Source: Bacteroidia bacterium (GTDB lineage Bacteria > Bacteroidota > Bacteroidia > J057). From it: DNA of 64,000 bases. The notes below the pieces were generated by a model. That model was not told where the DNA came from. It was given only the letters and a program-made list of their open reading frames with translations, and did not search any database. Positions 1-9,147 of the stretch are shown here, piece by piece. The DNA lies in contig JALEFZ010000035.1 in NCBI GenBank assembly GCA_022760475.1, positions 124,001-188,000 on the forward strand, read 5' to 3'. Each line of letters starts with the position of its first letter. Position 1 is the stretch's first letter. The translations under genes and the position numbers were made by a program.

Positions 1-1
1 C

Positions 2-256
2 GGCATCAGCCCCAGAGCCAGGTGCAATGTCCCTCCAAGGAACCCACTAAGTGGTGAGTTGGAAAAAGATTTTGTAAGAAAAATGATGGACAGCCGGGAC
101 GAAAGCTTACCAGCAGATAGCAAACTGCCCCTACATGGGAGGAATACTTATTACCTCACTGTCAACTCTTACTTACCTGCAACAGAAATGGACAAAACCA
201 TCAGAATAGGAGACAAACTTGAATTGTCGGAGGTAATGGATCTGCAAAAACTTTAG
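2..256 (+). CDS. C-terminal end of an unknown protein, cut by the window edge
   Basis: The reading frame is open from the first bases of the window to a stop at 254-256, so only the last 84 or so residues are visible. A TTG at 59 could in principle start a 65-residue protein, but the frame runs through it without interruption and nothing upstream looks like a start region. The visible part is polar, has no membrane segment and ends in acidic and hydrophobic residues (ELSEVMDLQKL). I do not recognise the family. A clear terminator hairpin at 304-330 follows, which supports this being the end of a transcribed gene. The truncation makes any functional statement impossible. Confidence 0.45.
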   Translation, partial: GISPRARCNVPPRNPLSGELEKDFVRKMMDSRDESLPADSKLPLHGRNTYYLTVNSYLPATEMDKTIRIGDKLELSEVMDLQKL

Positions 257-303
257 TAAATGTCTTGTAATAGGTAAAATCGTTTGCCTTCATTCATGAA
301 TTT

Positions 304-330
304 GGGGTTCCAGGATATTGGAACCCTTTT
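304..330 (+). terminator. Rho-independent terminator after the edge gene
   Basis: GGGTTCC at 305-311 pairs with GGAACCC at 320-326 over an eight-base loop and is followed by TTTT. It closes the upstream gene. It also shows that the TTG at 318, which lies inside the hairpin, is not the start of the next gene. Confidence 0.7.
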
Positions 331-359
331 GCTTGCTAACCATTGAATTAGTTAACAAA

Positions 360-1250
360 ATGACAGATAGCCATACATATAGTTTGATCAACCATCAAAC
401 TCGGGAGCTTGCCTTCAACATTCAGGAGTTTGACGACTTATCTCACTTTGATAAGGTTCAAAGGCTGAATTACTATTCTCTGATCTGGATATATGAAGGA
501 GAAGGGGAAGCTGTAGTTGGCTTTAATAGCTATGACTACCAAGCCAATCACCTCTTTTCCTTTACTCCATACCAACCGTTTTTATTCAATTCCAACAAGC
601 CAAGTAAGGGAATCAGCATCCACTTCCATTCAGACTTTTTTTGCATTCACAAGCATGATCATGAGGTCTCTTGTAATGGGGTTTTGTTTAATAATATTTA
701 TGATTCTCCCTTTGTAAAGATTGATGACAATTCGATCTCTTCCTTTCAAATGATTCTACAAGGCATCAAGCAGGATTTGGAAAACAATCCCATGGCAGTC
801 AGCGAATCGATTTTGTCCTACCTGAAACTGTTCTTGATTCATGCTGCTCGGTTGAGAGATATGCAACGCTCACAAGGGGGAGATAGCAAGGTAGAAGAAG
901 CCTTCGTTCCCCAAAAGTTAAGAGACCTCATCGAATCAGATTTTCGAAGCAAACATTCTCCCAAAGACTATGCAGATTCTCTGCACCTTACCCCCAAAGC
1001 CCTTGGGAAGATTTCAAAAAAATACTTCAATAAAACCCTGACAACCCTAATTGCAGAAAGGGTTATAGTGGAAGCCAAGCGTGAACTTTACCTCACCAAT
1101 AAGACAGTTAAGGAAATAGCTTTCGAATTGGGCTATGAGGATGAGTTTTACTTTAGCCGTTTTTTCAAGAAAAACACTTCGATTACCCCAAGCGAATTTC
1201 GCCAGACAGTAGGTTTTGGTAAGGCTGAAGAGATGGGAAGTAAAAACTAG
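360..1250 (+). CDS. AraC-family transcriptional regulator
   Basis: A 296-residue regulator with the usual two-part AraC layout. The N-terminal half (about residues 1-170) is a cupin-like ligand-binding or dimerisation domain with short beta-strand stretches. The C-terminal 100 residues hold two helix-turn-helix motifs, ending in the family signature KEIAFELGYEDEFYFSRFFKK followed by TPSEFR. I chose ATG 360 because the in-frame TTG at 318 lies inside the terminator of the preceding gene. Length is normal for the family. The gene stands alone, with a divergence from other genes of over 100 bases on each side, so its target is not obvious. The CoA-transferase 156 bases downstream on the same strand is one candidate. 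The ligand cannot be told from sequence. Confidence 0.9.
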   Translation: MTDSHTYSLINHQTRELAFNIQEFDDLSHFDKVQRLNYYSLIWIYEGEGEAVVGFNSYDYQANHLFSFTPYQPFLFNSNKPSKGISIHFHSDFFCIHKHDHEVSCNGVLFNNIYDSPFVKIDDNSISSFQMILQGIKQDLENNPMAVSESILSYLKLFLIHAARLRDMQRSQGGDSKVEEAFVPQKLRDLIESDFRSKHSPKDYADSLHLTPKALGKISKKYFNKTLTTLIAERVIVEAKRELYLTNKTVKEIAFELGYEDEFYFSRFFKKNTSITPSEFRQTVGFGKAEEMGSKN

Positions 1251-1405
1251 CCCCCTAGCGATCTGAGATCTCCTTGAACATCATTTAGTTACACCTATAC
1301 CTCAAGCAGCAAATATTCCGACAGGATATTAGATGGATTTGGGCCTGTCTATTTCTATTTTAGTTTAAATAAAACGATACCTGGATTTTGGATAAGCATT
1401 AGGTA

Positions 1406-2758
1406 ATGAAGAATGTTCCTCAGATTACAGCAGCAGAAGCAGCAGCACTGGTAAAAGATGGAGATAGGCTCCTAGGAGGAGGTTTTGGAATGACGGGAAA
1501 CCCGGTTCACCTGCTTCATGCCCTTGCAGAAACCTCTACAAAGGACCTTACATTCATCGGCAACAATGTAGGTGAAGTTGGCCTTGGAGGGGGTCGCTTA
1601 CTTGCCAATGGCCAGCTAAGAAAGATGATTGGTTCTTTTTTCACTTCTAATCCTCAGGCAGTCAAGGCTGCGCAGGAAGGCAAGGTGGAGTATGAGCTTT
1701 TGCCACAGGGAACCCTCGCCGAAGCCATTCGGGCAGGCGGATCGGGAATAGGGGGCTTTTACACCCCGACTTCTTACGGGACTCCCATTGCGGAAGGAAA
1801 GGAAACAAGAATTATTGACGGCAAGCCCTATGTCTTTGAAAAGGCTATCAAGGCCAATGTAGCCTTTATCAGGGCATGGAAAGCAGATACAGCAGGGAAC
1901 CTATGCTATCGAATGACTGAACAAAATTTCAATACCGCCATGGCCATGGCCGCCGACCTTGTCATAGCTGAGGTCGAACATATTGTTCCCGTAGGTGAGA
2001 TAGATCCCAACGACATCCACACCCAGGCCTGTTTTGTAGATTACCTGGTGCAGGCGCATACCACCGTTGAAGAATTAGGTTCCTCAGCTTCAGTCAAGTC
2101 CAGCGCCAAAAAAATGGATACTTCTCGTTTGAACATTGCCAGGAGAGCGCTTCAGGAATTAAGTAAAGGCGATGTGGTCAACCTTGGGATTGGCATTCCT
2201 ACGCTGGTGGCTGACTTTATCCAGGAAGAAGATGGCATCATCCTCCACACTGAAAACGGTATGCTGGGTGTCGGTCCGGCTCCTGAAGATGGCGGAGGAG
2301 CTTTGGATTATCCGGTAAATGCAGGTAAAGTCCCTGTAACAGCCCTAAAGGGCAGCAGTTATTTCGATAGTTCGAGATCGTTTGGCATGATCAGGGGAGG
2401 CCATGTGGATGTTGCCATCATGGGAGGATTGCAGGTAGATGAGCAGGCCAATCTCGCCAATTGGGCTGTGCCCGGTAAACCCCTACTGGGAGTAGGCGGA
2501 GCCATGGATCTGGCCTCGGGAGCCAAAAGGCTTATCGTTACCCTGATCCACAACAACCGCAAAGGCGTTTCCAAAATCGTCCCGGAATGTAATCTCCCCT
2601 TGACTGCCATTGGTGCGGTAGACATGGTCATTACTGACCTTGGGGTATTCAAATACATTGATGGGAAGTTGACCCTCGTGGAGTTGATGCCTGGAGCAAG
2701 CCTGGAAGAAGTTCAGGCGAAGACTGCAGCAAACTTCGTGGTGAAATTGGATGCCTAA
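1406..2758 (+). CDS. 3-oxoacid CoA-transferase, A and B subunits fused
   Basis: A 450-residue family I CoA-transferase that moves CoA between succinyl-CoA (or acetyl-CoA) and a 3-oxoacid such as acetoacetate. Residues 1-225 match the A subunit, with the glycine-rich [10 protein letters not shown] near residue 24 and FIGNNVG near 51. Residues 240-450 match the B subunit, starting at [10 protein letters not shown]. The catalytic glutamate lies in the ENGMLGVGP motif, at E283. Bacteria usually encode the two halves as separate genes (scoA/scoB or atoD/atoA); here they form one chain, as in mitochondrial SCOT. The cytosolic enzyme links ketone-body or short-chain fatty acid use to the TCA cycle. 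No thiolase or dehydrogenase partner lies next to it, so the exact acid substrate is uncertain. Confidence 0.92.
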   Translation: MKNVPQITAAEAAALVKDGDRLLGGGFGMTGNPVHLLHALAETSTKDLTFIGNNVGEVGLGGGRLLANGQLRKMIGSFFTSNPQAVKAAQEGKVEYELLPQGTLAEAIRAGGSGIGGFYTPTSYGTPIAEGKETRIIDGKPYVFEKAIKANVAFIRAWKADTAGNLCYRMTEQNFNTAMAMAADLVIAEVEHIVPVGEIDPNDIHTQACFVDYLVQAHTTVEELGSSASVKSSAKKMDTSRLNIARRALQELSKGDVVNLGIGIPTLVADFIQEEDGIILHTENGMLGVGPAPEDGGGALDYPVNAGKVPVTALKGSSYFDSSRSFGMIRGGHVDVAIMGGLQVDEQANLANWAVPGKPLLGVGGAMDLASGAKRLIVTLIHNNRKGVSKIVPECNLPLTAIGAVDMVITDLGVFKYIDGKLTLVELMPGASLEEVQAKTAANFVVKLDA

Positions 2759-2910
2759 AATCGAATCCTAAGGCTTTTAATAAACAATTCCTCTTCCATT
2801 AATTTGCTTACTAAAAGACCGATCATTAATTAGCCCAAATTGCTAGTTTAATGCCCCCAAAGGTTAAATACCATTTCGAGCCAGCCCTAGCTATCGTTTC
2901 GAATGGAACA

Positions 2911-2982
2911 TGTCATCTCGAACGTTAGTGAGAGATCTATGCAAGACAGTGAGTAGATTTCTCACTTAAGCTCGAAATGACA
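2911..2982. repeat. Imperfect inverted repeat, intergenic
   Basis: TGTCATCTCGA at 2911-2921 pairs with TCGAAATGACA at 2972-2982, and inside it GTGAGA (2927-2932) pairs with TCTCAC (2959-2964). The outer ends resemble a family of short intergenic repeats common in Bacteroidota (half-motif TCATCTTGAGCGGAGCGAAA). A half copy lies at 47274-47313 in this window. It has no terminator-like T tract. The 293-base gap around it contains no gene that I can support. Confidence 0.6.
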
Positions 2983-3051
2983 CCTTAGCTTGCTTGGGCT
3001 GACACCCTAGGTTGATTGATAATGAAAACTCTGTCTTAAGCAAATAAAAAC

Positions 3052-3738
3052 ATGTATCACAAATGGCAACATGGTTCAATTAAAATCCTGATATTAGGTT
3101 CGACAGGAAGGACGGGGAAATTAATATTGAAGGAAGCCCACGAAAAAGGTTTTCAGATTAATTGTCTTATAAGGGATCTTTCAAAGGTTCGCAAACTAGC
3201 TGGTGTAACCTATTTCGAGGGAACTCCTTCGGATATCGCTGTCTTGGAAGAAAGCATTCAGGGGTGTGATGTTGTCATTTCGGCTTTGAATATCTCTCGT
3301 AAGACGGACTTTCCTTGGTCTCCCCTACGTACTCCCAAGGATTTCTTGTCCATAGTAATGGGCAACATCCTTGAGTTAAGTCAAAAATATGAATTGAAGA
3401 AGGTCATCATCTGTTCTGCCTGGGGTGTTGGAGAAAGTCAGAAAAATATCCCCTGGTGGTTCAGGCTTACTATCAATTCCAGCAATATTCTTCCTGCCTA
3501 TGAGGATCATGAAAGGCAAGAAAAGCTGCTCATGGGTTCTTCGATCAATTGGGTGATTGTCAGACCTGCCGGTCTGATCAATACCGAAGGTGGAAAGACC
3601 ATTAAGGTAAGTTACAACAACTCTCCTAAGCCCAGTCTCACTATAAGCCGGGCAGATCTCGCCAGTTTTATGGTCAATGCCATTTCTGATGAGGGCTTGT
3701 CAAGAAAATGCCCTGTAATCTCTACCCCCATCATTTAA
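3052..3738 (+). CDS. NAD(P)-binding Rossmann protein (NmrA / SDR-a type)
   Basis: A 228-residue cytosolic protein of the atypical short-chain dehydrogenase or NAD(P)H-binding group. The dinucleotide motif ILGSTGRTGK lies at about residues 14-23. It is followed by the acidic/basic turn IRDLSKV and the strand CDVVISALN near residue 76, then VIICSAWGVG near 122 and WVIVRPAGLINT near 166, which correspond to the usual substrate pocket strands. Such proteins act as reductases, epimerases or redox-sensing regulators; the YxxxK catalytic pair of classical SDRs is not present. The start at 3052 is the only ATG ahead of the Rossmann strand. It converges with the large lipoprotein gene, the two stops being only four bases apart. 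Confidence 0.8.
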   Translation: MYHKWQHGSIKILILGSTGRTGKLILKEAHEKGFQINCLIRDLSKVRKLAGVTYFEGTPSDIAVLEESIQGCDVVISALNISRKTDFPWSPLRTPKDFLSIVMGNILELSQKYELKKVIICSAWGVGESQKNIPWWFRLTINSSNILPAYEDHERQEKLLMGSSINWVIVRPAGLINTEGGKTIKVSYNNSPKPSLTISRADLASFMVNAISDEGLSRKCPVISTPII

Positions 3739-3742
3739 GCTA

Positions 3743-6700
3743 CTAATCATTCCCTAATCCATTGATAATTGTACTCAAGACTCGGCCATTTTTACTTACC
3801 TGATCATGGGCCTTGTCGTAACGAATGATATAAGGCTGCTTGAAATTTTTCTTCGCCAAGTCCTTATCAAATATCTTGTAGAATCCAGGAATCAGAAAAA
3901 CCGTATGATCTTTCTGCCACTCTTTTTCCAATTTTAATTCCTTCTCTTTGGTTACAAGTTGCCTATATGCTTCGTGTCTTATGGTAGGATCAATTGCCAT
4001 ATTGGAAGTTATACTTGTCAAATGAGCAATTTCATCATTTAAGCTATTTACTCTTCTCAACCTGATATCTTTGTACTGATTGCGGAGGCAGTAGAATTCC
4101 TCCTTGGCTTTCTTCTTGGCTTTCTTTTTATCCTCCTTTGGAAGAGAACTTTTATTGATGGATTTTTTGTAAGCACACCATCCAGACCTTGGAAACCTTT
4201 CTTTTTGGTCTTTCTTTATCTTACGGTACATGTACTTATCGACCTTTCTGATCAGTTGATAGAGGTGAAAAATCTCAACATCGTATCCTGAAACTGCCCT
4301 TATAGGTACATTTTTAACCCTGAACTTATCTTTGAGCTGGCTACTACTGTTAATAGGCCCTACCCGCATGGTGAGTACATCATTAGGGTCATTAAACGCC
4401 AACACATCCATGTCAAACTCAAAACGCTCAGATACCTCTTCAAGTTGGTAATTCTTCTCCAGTTCGTGCCAGACCTGCTCATTAAATGGCCTGTTTCTTC
4501 TTTCTTCGTCAAAATACTTCAGGCCAATCAAAGCTATTTGATTGGTCAGCATGTACCATGCCCTGGTTTGAGCAATGAGCCTTTTGGCTACTTTTCTTTC
4601 TTTCTGCCGCTCAGCCAGGTTGCGATAATATTCCCATAGTTCTGCTGTAGCCATGGTATCCGGACCAAATCCATGCTCAATTGCCTCTTTATTTACTTTA
4701 AAATAGTCCTTTACCTTTTCCAGATTCCCCGTATCCTGGAGTTCACTATCCTTGAATCCGTAAAGTTCATCAAGAGAGATCGGTAAGGCAGGGATGCTAT
4801 AAGCTGGTTTATCAGTTATTTTATTGATGATGTACTCATAAAGAAGCCCACTGCCCAAACTCCCTGAGATGAAGATTACTTGATCGTCCTCTTTCAACAC
4901 TTTCTCAATTCTTCCCATTCCAAAAGCTATGGACTTCCCCAAAGAATTCATGAAGTCACGATCTCCTAATGCAAGAAATACATCCACAAAACCATCCTGA
5001 ACAATGATATCCTTGACAGTTTGATGAGTAAAAGAAGTTTCTATGCCATACTTTTCAGCTTCCTTCTTTCCATTCTTACTGAGCAGGTTCAACCTTTCCT
5101 TTATAGGCCGAGTCATGGGAGACCAATGGATCACCTTAAATACAATCTCTTTTCCTTCACTATTTTTAAAGGTCATTTCTCTCAAGCCAAAGAGGGATTC
5201 CAATCCATTTTTTTCTTTAGGATTATAACTCTTCCTCACGGGGATGGTAAGCAACCTGTCATACCGAAGCACAAACCCCATTTGTTTGGCCATTTTCTTC
5301 GCCATGAAGTCGTAGTGGTCGGGTTTTTTGTCCTTCATTCCATGGATGGTCAGGACATATAATTTGGCTCCTGGCTTTAGGCCTTTTGCCCTTTGAAAAT
5401 ACTGCTTGATCCCATCTACCTGGAATTCTTCATCTTTGTAGAGGTTCTCCGGATACAGATAGGGCAAATCCGTCGGCTTTGCAATCTTACCGCCTTTTTG
5501 CAAGGTCGCTATAAGGTCTCCACCGCCCTTGATACCCTTAGACAGAGATCTTTTCTTTTTCTTAACCTCTACACTCCCCCACTTTACACTTTTGGTCTTG
5601 GGCGCCTCTTGTACTGGCTCTACAATAAAATTAGCAAGCTTTAGTGAATCAGGCTTAGGCTCCTCTGGATGAAATCCTCTGACAATATATTTCAGTACAT
5701 TAGGATTCGTTTTGCTAAGGATAGAGGGGGCATCATAACCATTTGAAACAATGACCTTGTCATTTTTGTCAAGAACTTTTAGGGGACTTAAATCACTGCT
5801 GCCATCGTCTATCAGGCCTACAATTCCCTTAAGAGGGGCACTTTGGACCCGCCACTCATTGGTATGCCTAATGGGGATGTTGAAAAAGTTTTCATTGAAT
5901 GTTTTTTTACCGGGAATGCTCCTACCCTTCTGATAAACTGAATCGAAGGGAAATCCAATAATATCATTCGGATCAAAAAAAGAAACTACCTTCAACGGAT
6001 CTCCTTTTTGTTTTAAGCTAAATAGCCCAATCAATTCCTTTTTTACCAGGTCATCAATTTCCAACCCTTGTCGATAATCCTTTGAAGAGTATTCCATTAT
6101 TTTGGAGAACACCAGGTGATTATTAAGAAGAAAAGACATTTTTAGCTTCTGTCCTATATTATCTCCAAGTTCCATATCTTTCATATAGATCTGTTTAACC
6201 ATATATGAAAGGGTATCTTTTAGTTCTTCAAATTTATTCGCGTCTATATGGCTCTTAGCCATCAGGTAACTTTCGTGAATTTCATTTTTAAAGTATAGGG
6301 AGCTTGGAGGCATCAAATCCTTGATTCGACAAATCAAATCTTGATATTTTTTCTTCACTAATTCATTTCGGCCTTCCTCAATGTCTTGAATTATGCCATT
6401 ATGGAAACTAATGAGTTGAGGGTTGTCAACCAAAAGGGCATTGAAGCCATTCAAAATCAATTGATTCCCCATACTGCCCGATAGACTTACCAGGGGAGTC
6501 TCCTCGGGTTCAGTTGGATTTGTTTCTTCGTTGATCAAGTGGAAGGCAGCAAACAGGGTTTGGAGGATTTCCTTGTGATAATCGGCCTGTCTATATAGAG
6601 GCAACTCCCCTACCATGTCAATAAGGTAATCGTCTTGTATCTTCCTGGATAGGAAGGTGGTTTTTACAGCACTTTTCAGGTCAAGCGGGGCATTGACATA

Positions 6701-7177
6701 GTCAAAGAAGACCTCCTTTGTAGGATCAGAGACCAACGTCCAATTCACATAATAAAAATTCAATCTTTTGCTCTCCTCACCCTTTCCACGCAGGTATGTC
6801 CATTTCCAAACTTTTCCTGAACCAATAGGCGTAATGGATCCCTCACTTGTAGAAGCATAGGGACAAGAAAAATCTTCAAGTTTAAACTCCAGTTTGCTTG
6901 CAATATTCTGGATGGTGGCGTTGTAATAGGTCCAATCCTTTTTTCTCGAGCCTGGAACCAGCAGGATATTCACTATCCTGTTTCTCTCTGTTAATGAATC
7001 CAAGCCATCAAATTCTTTCAAACTTTCTGGAGGTTGATGCTCAAGAACCTGGGCGCTCAACTTGAAGTCATTCTTCAATCTTTTTGTGATAAAAGCTTTG
7101 GTACACCCACTGGAAAGAAATAAAATGGGTAACAAAACCATTGGTAGGATAAGGTGCTTGCTATTATAAATAAACAT
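3743..7177 (-). CDS. Large lipoprotein with two alpha/beta-hydrolase-like modules
   Basis: An 1144-residue exported lipoprotein: residues 1-24 form a signal peptide ending in the lipobox LSSGC (Cys25). I do not recognise a named family. Two halves share the same order of motifs. The first half has ILLVPG (71-76), SGSMG (233-237), a DPND motif near 403 and NIPIR near 433. The second has LTIHGM (609-614), SGSLG (771-775), a DPND motif in the 920s and NVPIR soon after. A strand ending in PG or HG, then an S-x-S-x-G elbow, then an acidic DPND turn is what an alpha/beta hydrolase would show, with S235 and S773 as possible nucleophiles. A linker at about 515-560 is lysine-rich. A third strand-like VFLIPGF occurs near the C terminus. 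The gene is a single-gene unit; hydrolase activity is inferred only. Confidence 0.7.
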   Translation of the reverse strand: MFIYNSKHLILPMVLLPILFLSSGCTKAFITKRLKNDFKLSAQVLEHQPPESLKEFDGLDSLTERNRIVNILLVPGSRKKDWTYYNATIQNIASKLEFKLEDFSCPYASTSEGSITPIGSGKVWKWTYLRGKGEESKRLNFYYVNWTLVSDPTKEVFFDYVNAPLDLKSAVKTTFLSRKIQDDYLIDMVGELPLYRQADYHKEILQTLFAAFHLINEETNPTEPEETPLVSLSGSMGNQLILNGFNALLVDNPQLISFHNGIIQDIEEGRNELVKKKYQDLICRIKDLMPPSSLYFKNEIHESYLMAKSHIDANKFEELKDTLSYMVKQIYMKDMELGDNIGQKLKMSFLLNNHLVFSKIMEYSSKDYRQGLEIDDLVKKELIGLFSLKQKGDPLKVVSFFDPNDIIGFPFDSVYQKGRSIPGKKTFNENFFNIPIRHTNEWRVQSAPLKGIVGLIDDGSSDLSPLKVLDKNDKVIVSNGYDAPSILSKTNPNVLKYIVRGFHPEEPKPDSLKLANFIVEPVQEAPKTKSVKWGSVEVKKKKRSLSKGIKGGGDLIATLQKGGKIAKPTDLPYLYPENLYKDEEFQVDGIKQYFQRAKGLKPGAKLYVLTIHGMKDKKPDHYDFMAKKMAKQMGFVLRYDRLLTIPVRKSYNPKEKNGLESLFGLREMTFKNSEGKEIVFKVIHWSPMTRPIKERLNLLSKNGKKEAEKYGIETSFTHQTVKDIIVQDGFVDVFLALGDRDFMNSLGKSIAFGMGRIEKVLKEDDQVIFISGSLGSGLLYEYIINKITDKPAYSIPALPISLDELYGFKDSELQDTGNLEKVKDYFKVNKEAIEHGFGPDTMATAELWEYYRNLAERQKERKVAKRLIAQTRAWYMLTNQIALIGLKYFDEERRNRPFNEQVWHELEKNYQLEEVSERFEFDMDVLAFNDPNDVLTMRVGPINSSSQLKDKFRVKNVPIRAVSGYDVEIFHLYQLIRKVDKYMYRKIKKDQKERFPRSGWCAYKKSINKSSLPKEDKKKAKKKAKEEFYCLRNQYKDIRLRRVNSLNDEIAHLTSITSNMAIDPTIRHEAYRQLVTKEKELKLEKEWQKDHTVFLIPGFYKIFDKDLAKKNFKQPYIIRYDKAHDQVSKNGRVLSTIINGLGND

Positions 7178-7289
7178 TAGCTATAAAAAATTTCTATAAA
7201 TCAGTATCAATAATTTTAAATCTACGAATTATTTACTCCTTTAAAAATAAGAAGGCAGGGAAGTTATTTTATAAGATAAATAGTCTACA

Positions 7290-7324
7290 TAAAAAAACAG
7301 CAATGAGAGATCCTCACTGCTGTT
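7290..7324 (-). terminator. Terminator of the tRNA-Pro gene
   Basis: Read on the minus strand, AACAGCAGTGAG and CTCATTGCTGTT form a near-perfect hairpin followed by a run of seven T. It begins a few bases beyond the encoded CCA end of the tRNA. Confidence 0.75.
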
Positions 7325-7330
7325 TGAAGT

Positions 7331-7408
7331 TGGTCGGGATACCGCGATTCGAACGCGGGACCTCACGCCCCCCAGACGTGCACTCTAACCGGACTGAGCT
7401 ATATCCCG
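7331..7408 (-). tRNA. tRNA-Pro (anticodon GGG)
   Basis: The minus strand folds into a full cloverleaf: acceptor CGGGATA/TATCCCG, D stem GCTC/GAGT, anticodon stem CACGT/GCGTG with loop CTGGGGG, and T stem CCGCG/CGCGG around TTCGAAT. The anticodon is GGG, which reads proline CCC and CCT codons. The discriminator base is A and the CCA end is encoded in the DNA. A terminator follows at 7290-7324. Confidence 0.96.
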
Positions 7409-7443
7409 ATGACTCAAATTTTAAATTTGGGGACTGCAAATAT

Positions 7444-7776
7444 CTACAAAGATTCCTTCAATTCCAATAGAAATGTCCTCAATTTGAGGAGGGTTTCTCG
7501 AAGTTGAACCTCTTTCGCCAGCTCTTCCTGTTCGCGCTTGAGCCTTTCCTTTGCGCCTTTTATGGTAAACTTTTTAACCTTAAGCAGGTAATGGATCTTG
7601 CGAATATTGTCTATGTCTTTTTCGGTATAGACACGGTTTCCCTTTCGGTTCTTTTTGGGATTGATCTCACGAAACTCTGTTTCCCAAAAGCGAATCAGGG
7701 ATGCGGAAAGGTCTAATTCCTTAGATACCTCTCCTATGGTATAATATTGCTTCTGTATGTAATCTTGGCTATCCAC
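7444..7776 (-). CDS. MerR-family transcriptional regulator
   Basis: A short 110-residue MerR-type regulator. Residues 11-80 form the winged helix-turn-helix domain: YTIGEVSKEL, then SASLIRFWE and the wing KNRKGNRVYTEKDI. The rest (about 85-110) is a leucine-rich helix that would make the antiparallel coiled-coil dimer. There is no effector-binding domain and no cysteine pair for metal sensing, so it resembles the small constitutive MerR-like proteins of Bacteroidota rather than a metal or drug sensor. It lies downstream of the M23 peptidase gene on the same strand, but a REP palindrome and a terminator at 7906-7978 separate the two, so it probably has its own promoter. Targets are unknown. 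Confidence 0.88.
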   Translation of the reverse strand: MDSQDYIQKQYYTIGEVSKELDLSASLIRFWETEFREINPKKNRKGNRVYTEKDIDNIRKIHYLLKVKKFTIKGAKERLKREQEELAKEVQLRETLLKLRTFLLELKESL

Positions 7777-7905
7777 AGCTTATCTTACGAAATTATGCTG
7801 ATCTCGTTAGCAAATATGCTATAAATATAACTATTTGCCAAAAAAATTAGATTTCGTGTGTTTTGTTTTTGGAATCACTGAAAACATATTCAGTTTTTAC
7901 CCCAT

Positions 7906-7936
7906 ACCCTGTCAGGCTTATAAGCCTGACAGGGCT
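7906..7936. repeat. REP palindrome, copy 1
   Basis: A perfect 28-base palindrome at 7907-7934. It is the variant in which the inner ends of the two arms read CAGGCTTA and TAAGCCTG, in place of CAGGGTTA and TAACCCTG. It lies between the MerR gene and the M23 terminator and belongs to the same family as the five other copies in the window. Confidence 0.85.
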
Positions 7937-7978
7937 TAAAAAAATAAAAAACCTCGCAAGAAAATCTCCTACGAGGTT
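7937..7978 (-). terminator. Terminator of the M23 peptidase gene
   Basis: On the minus strand AACCTCG (7972-7978) pairs with CGAGGTT (7950-7956) and is followed by TTTTATTTTTTT. It starts 24 bases after the stop of the peptidase gene. Confidence 0.8.
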
Positions 7979-8002
7979 GTCATATCAAATATCTTTTGGA
8001 GA

Positions 8003-8956
8003 TTAGTCCATGGACATGTTGTCCTTCTTGGCCTCTTCGCGGAGCTTTACATACTCCTCAGGAGTCAAGTCTCCATAGAAATAGTCAATTGGATCAATTC
8101 TTTTATCGTTTCTGAAGATCTCGTAGTGAAGGTGTGGACCTTTGGAAAGACCAGTATTCCCAGAGTATCCAATGATTTGTCCCCTCTTGACTTTCTCTCC
8201 CTTCTTCACAATGATCTTGGACATGTGGGCGTACTTGGTTACATAACCAAAGTCTCCATGCTCAATCTCAACTTGCTTTCCGTAACCTCCACGGCTGATT
8301 TTGGCGAGCTTTACTACACCATCACCTGCAGCGTAGATCGGAGTACCTGTAGAGGCTTGCATGTCAAGTCCCCAGTGCATCCTGCGGATTTTGTGGATAG
8401 GGTGCATACGCATCCCAAATCCTGAGATGATTCTACCAGGAACAGGCTTGATCGCAGGGATATGCTTCAGCTCTTCTGTCTTGTTGTTAAGCTCAGAAAG
8501 TAGAGAAACGTAACTCTTGTTCTGGATAGAAATCTTGTTCTGAATGCGCTCTAGGCGCTCTTCAGCTTCTTTCACCACCAGTGGTTTGTTTGGCTCGACA
8601 TAGTCGGCACCACCAATACCACCATTCCAAATACCATGATCAATTTCCTGAGAGCCAAGAAGTGAACGATAGAACTTGTTGTCCTGGAGGTGAAGAGAAT
8701 CTATATCTTGCTCAATTTGAGCGAGTTTTTCGTTTTGCACGTTGAATTTGCCCTCAAGACTTGTTATTACATTCTTTAGGTGAGCCTCTTTTGGGTTGTC
8801 ATAAAAGAAGAAGAGGGCTGTAATCATCATGATTGCTAGGACAAGGGAGCCACCTACATACTTCGACACATTGATAATTACTTTCTGAGGAGTAACCTGC
8901 TCGGGCTTAAATGTGCAACTTTCCTCATCGTAATAATATCGTATCCTTTTAGCCAT
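8003..8956 (-). CDS. M23 (LytM-type) metallopeptidase, membrane anchored
   Basis: A 317-residue envelope protein. A single membrane helix at about residues 34-52 puts the rest in the periplasm. Coiled-coil stretches follow (about 58-90 and 125-165). Residues 175-290 form the M23 peptidase domain, which cuts peptide cross-links in peptidoglycan or activates amidases. The zinc ligands are visible: H194 and D198 in HWGLD, and H277 in the HLH pair (H275/H277). As all of these are present, the enzyme should be active rather than an EnvC-like degenerate activator. The arrangement (short cytoplasmic tail, coiled coil, LytM) resembles the M23 proteins found next to alaS in many Bacteroidota, and here alaS is divergently transcribed 191 bases away. 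Confidence 0.93.
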   Translation of the reverse strand: MAKRIRYYYDEESCTFKPEQVTPQKVIINVSKYVGGSLVLAIMMITALFFFYDNPKEAHLKNVITSLEGKFNVQNEKLAQIEQDIDSLHLQDNKFYRSLLGSQEIDHGIWNGGIGGADYVEPNKPLVVKEAEERLERIQNKISIQNKSYVSLLSELNNKTEELKHIPAIKPVPGRIISGFGMRMHPIHKIRRMHWGLDMQASTGTPIYAAGDGVVKLAKISRGGYGKQVEIEHGDFGYVTKYAHMSKIIVKKGEKVKRGQIIGYSGNTGLSKGPHLHYEIFRNDKRIDPIDYFYGDLTPEEYVKLREEAKKDNMSMD

Positions 8957-9147
8957 CTGAATAGGGGTTAACGTTTTAAGTTGTGGGATTACAATACAAG
9001 GGTGTTTTTTTTCAAAATCTATAGCATAAGATTTTCTCTGTATTGAAAACCTGCTAATTTTGATGTACCAAAATTAACAAAAATTTCAAAAAACAAAAGG
9101 ACTCGCTACGAGATCTACTAATCATTGTTACAAAGTCATAAAAAATT

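Noticed and set aside
318..359. Upstream TTG start for the AraC regulator
   Set aside because: The codon lies inside the terminator hairpin 305-330 of the preceding gene.
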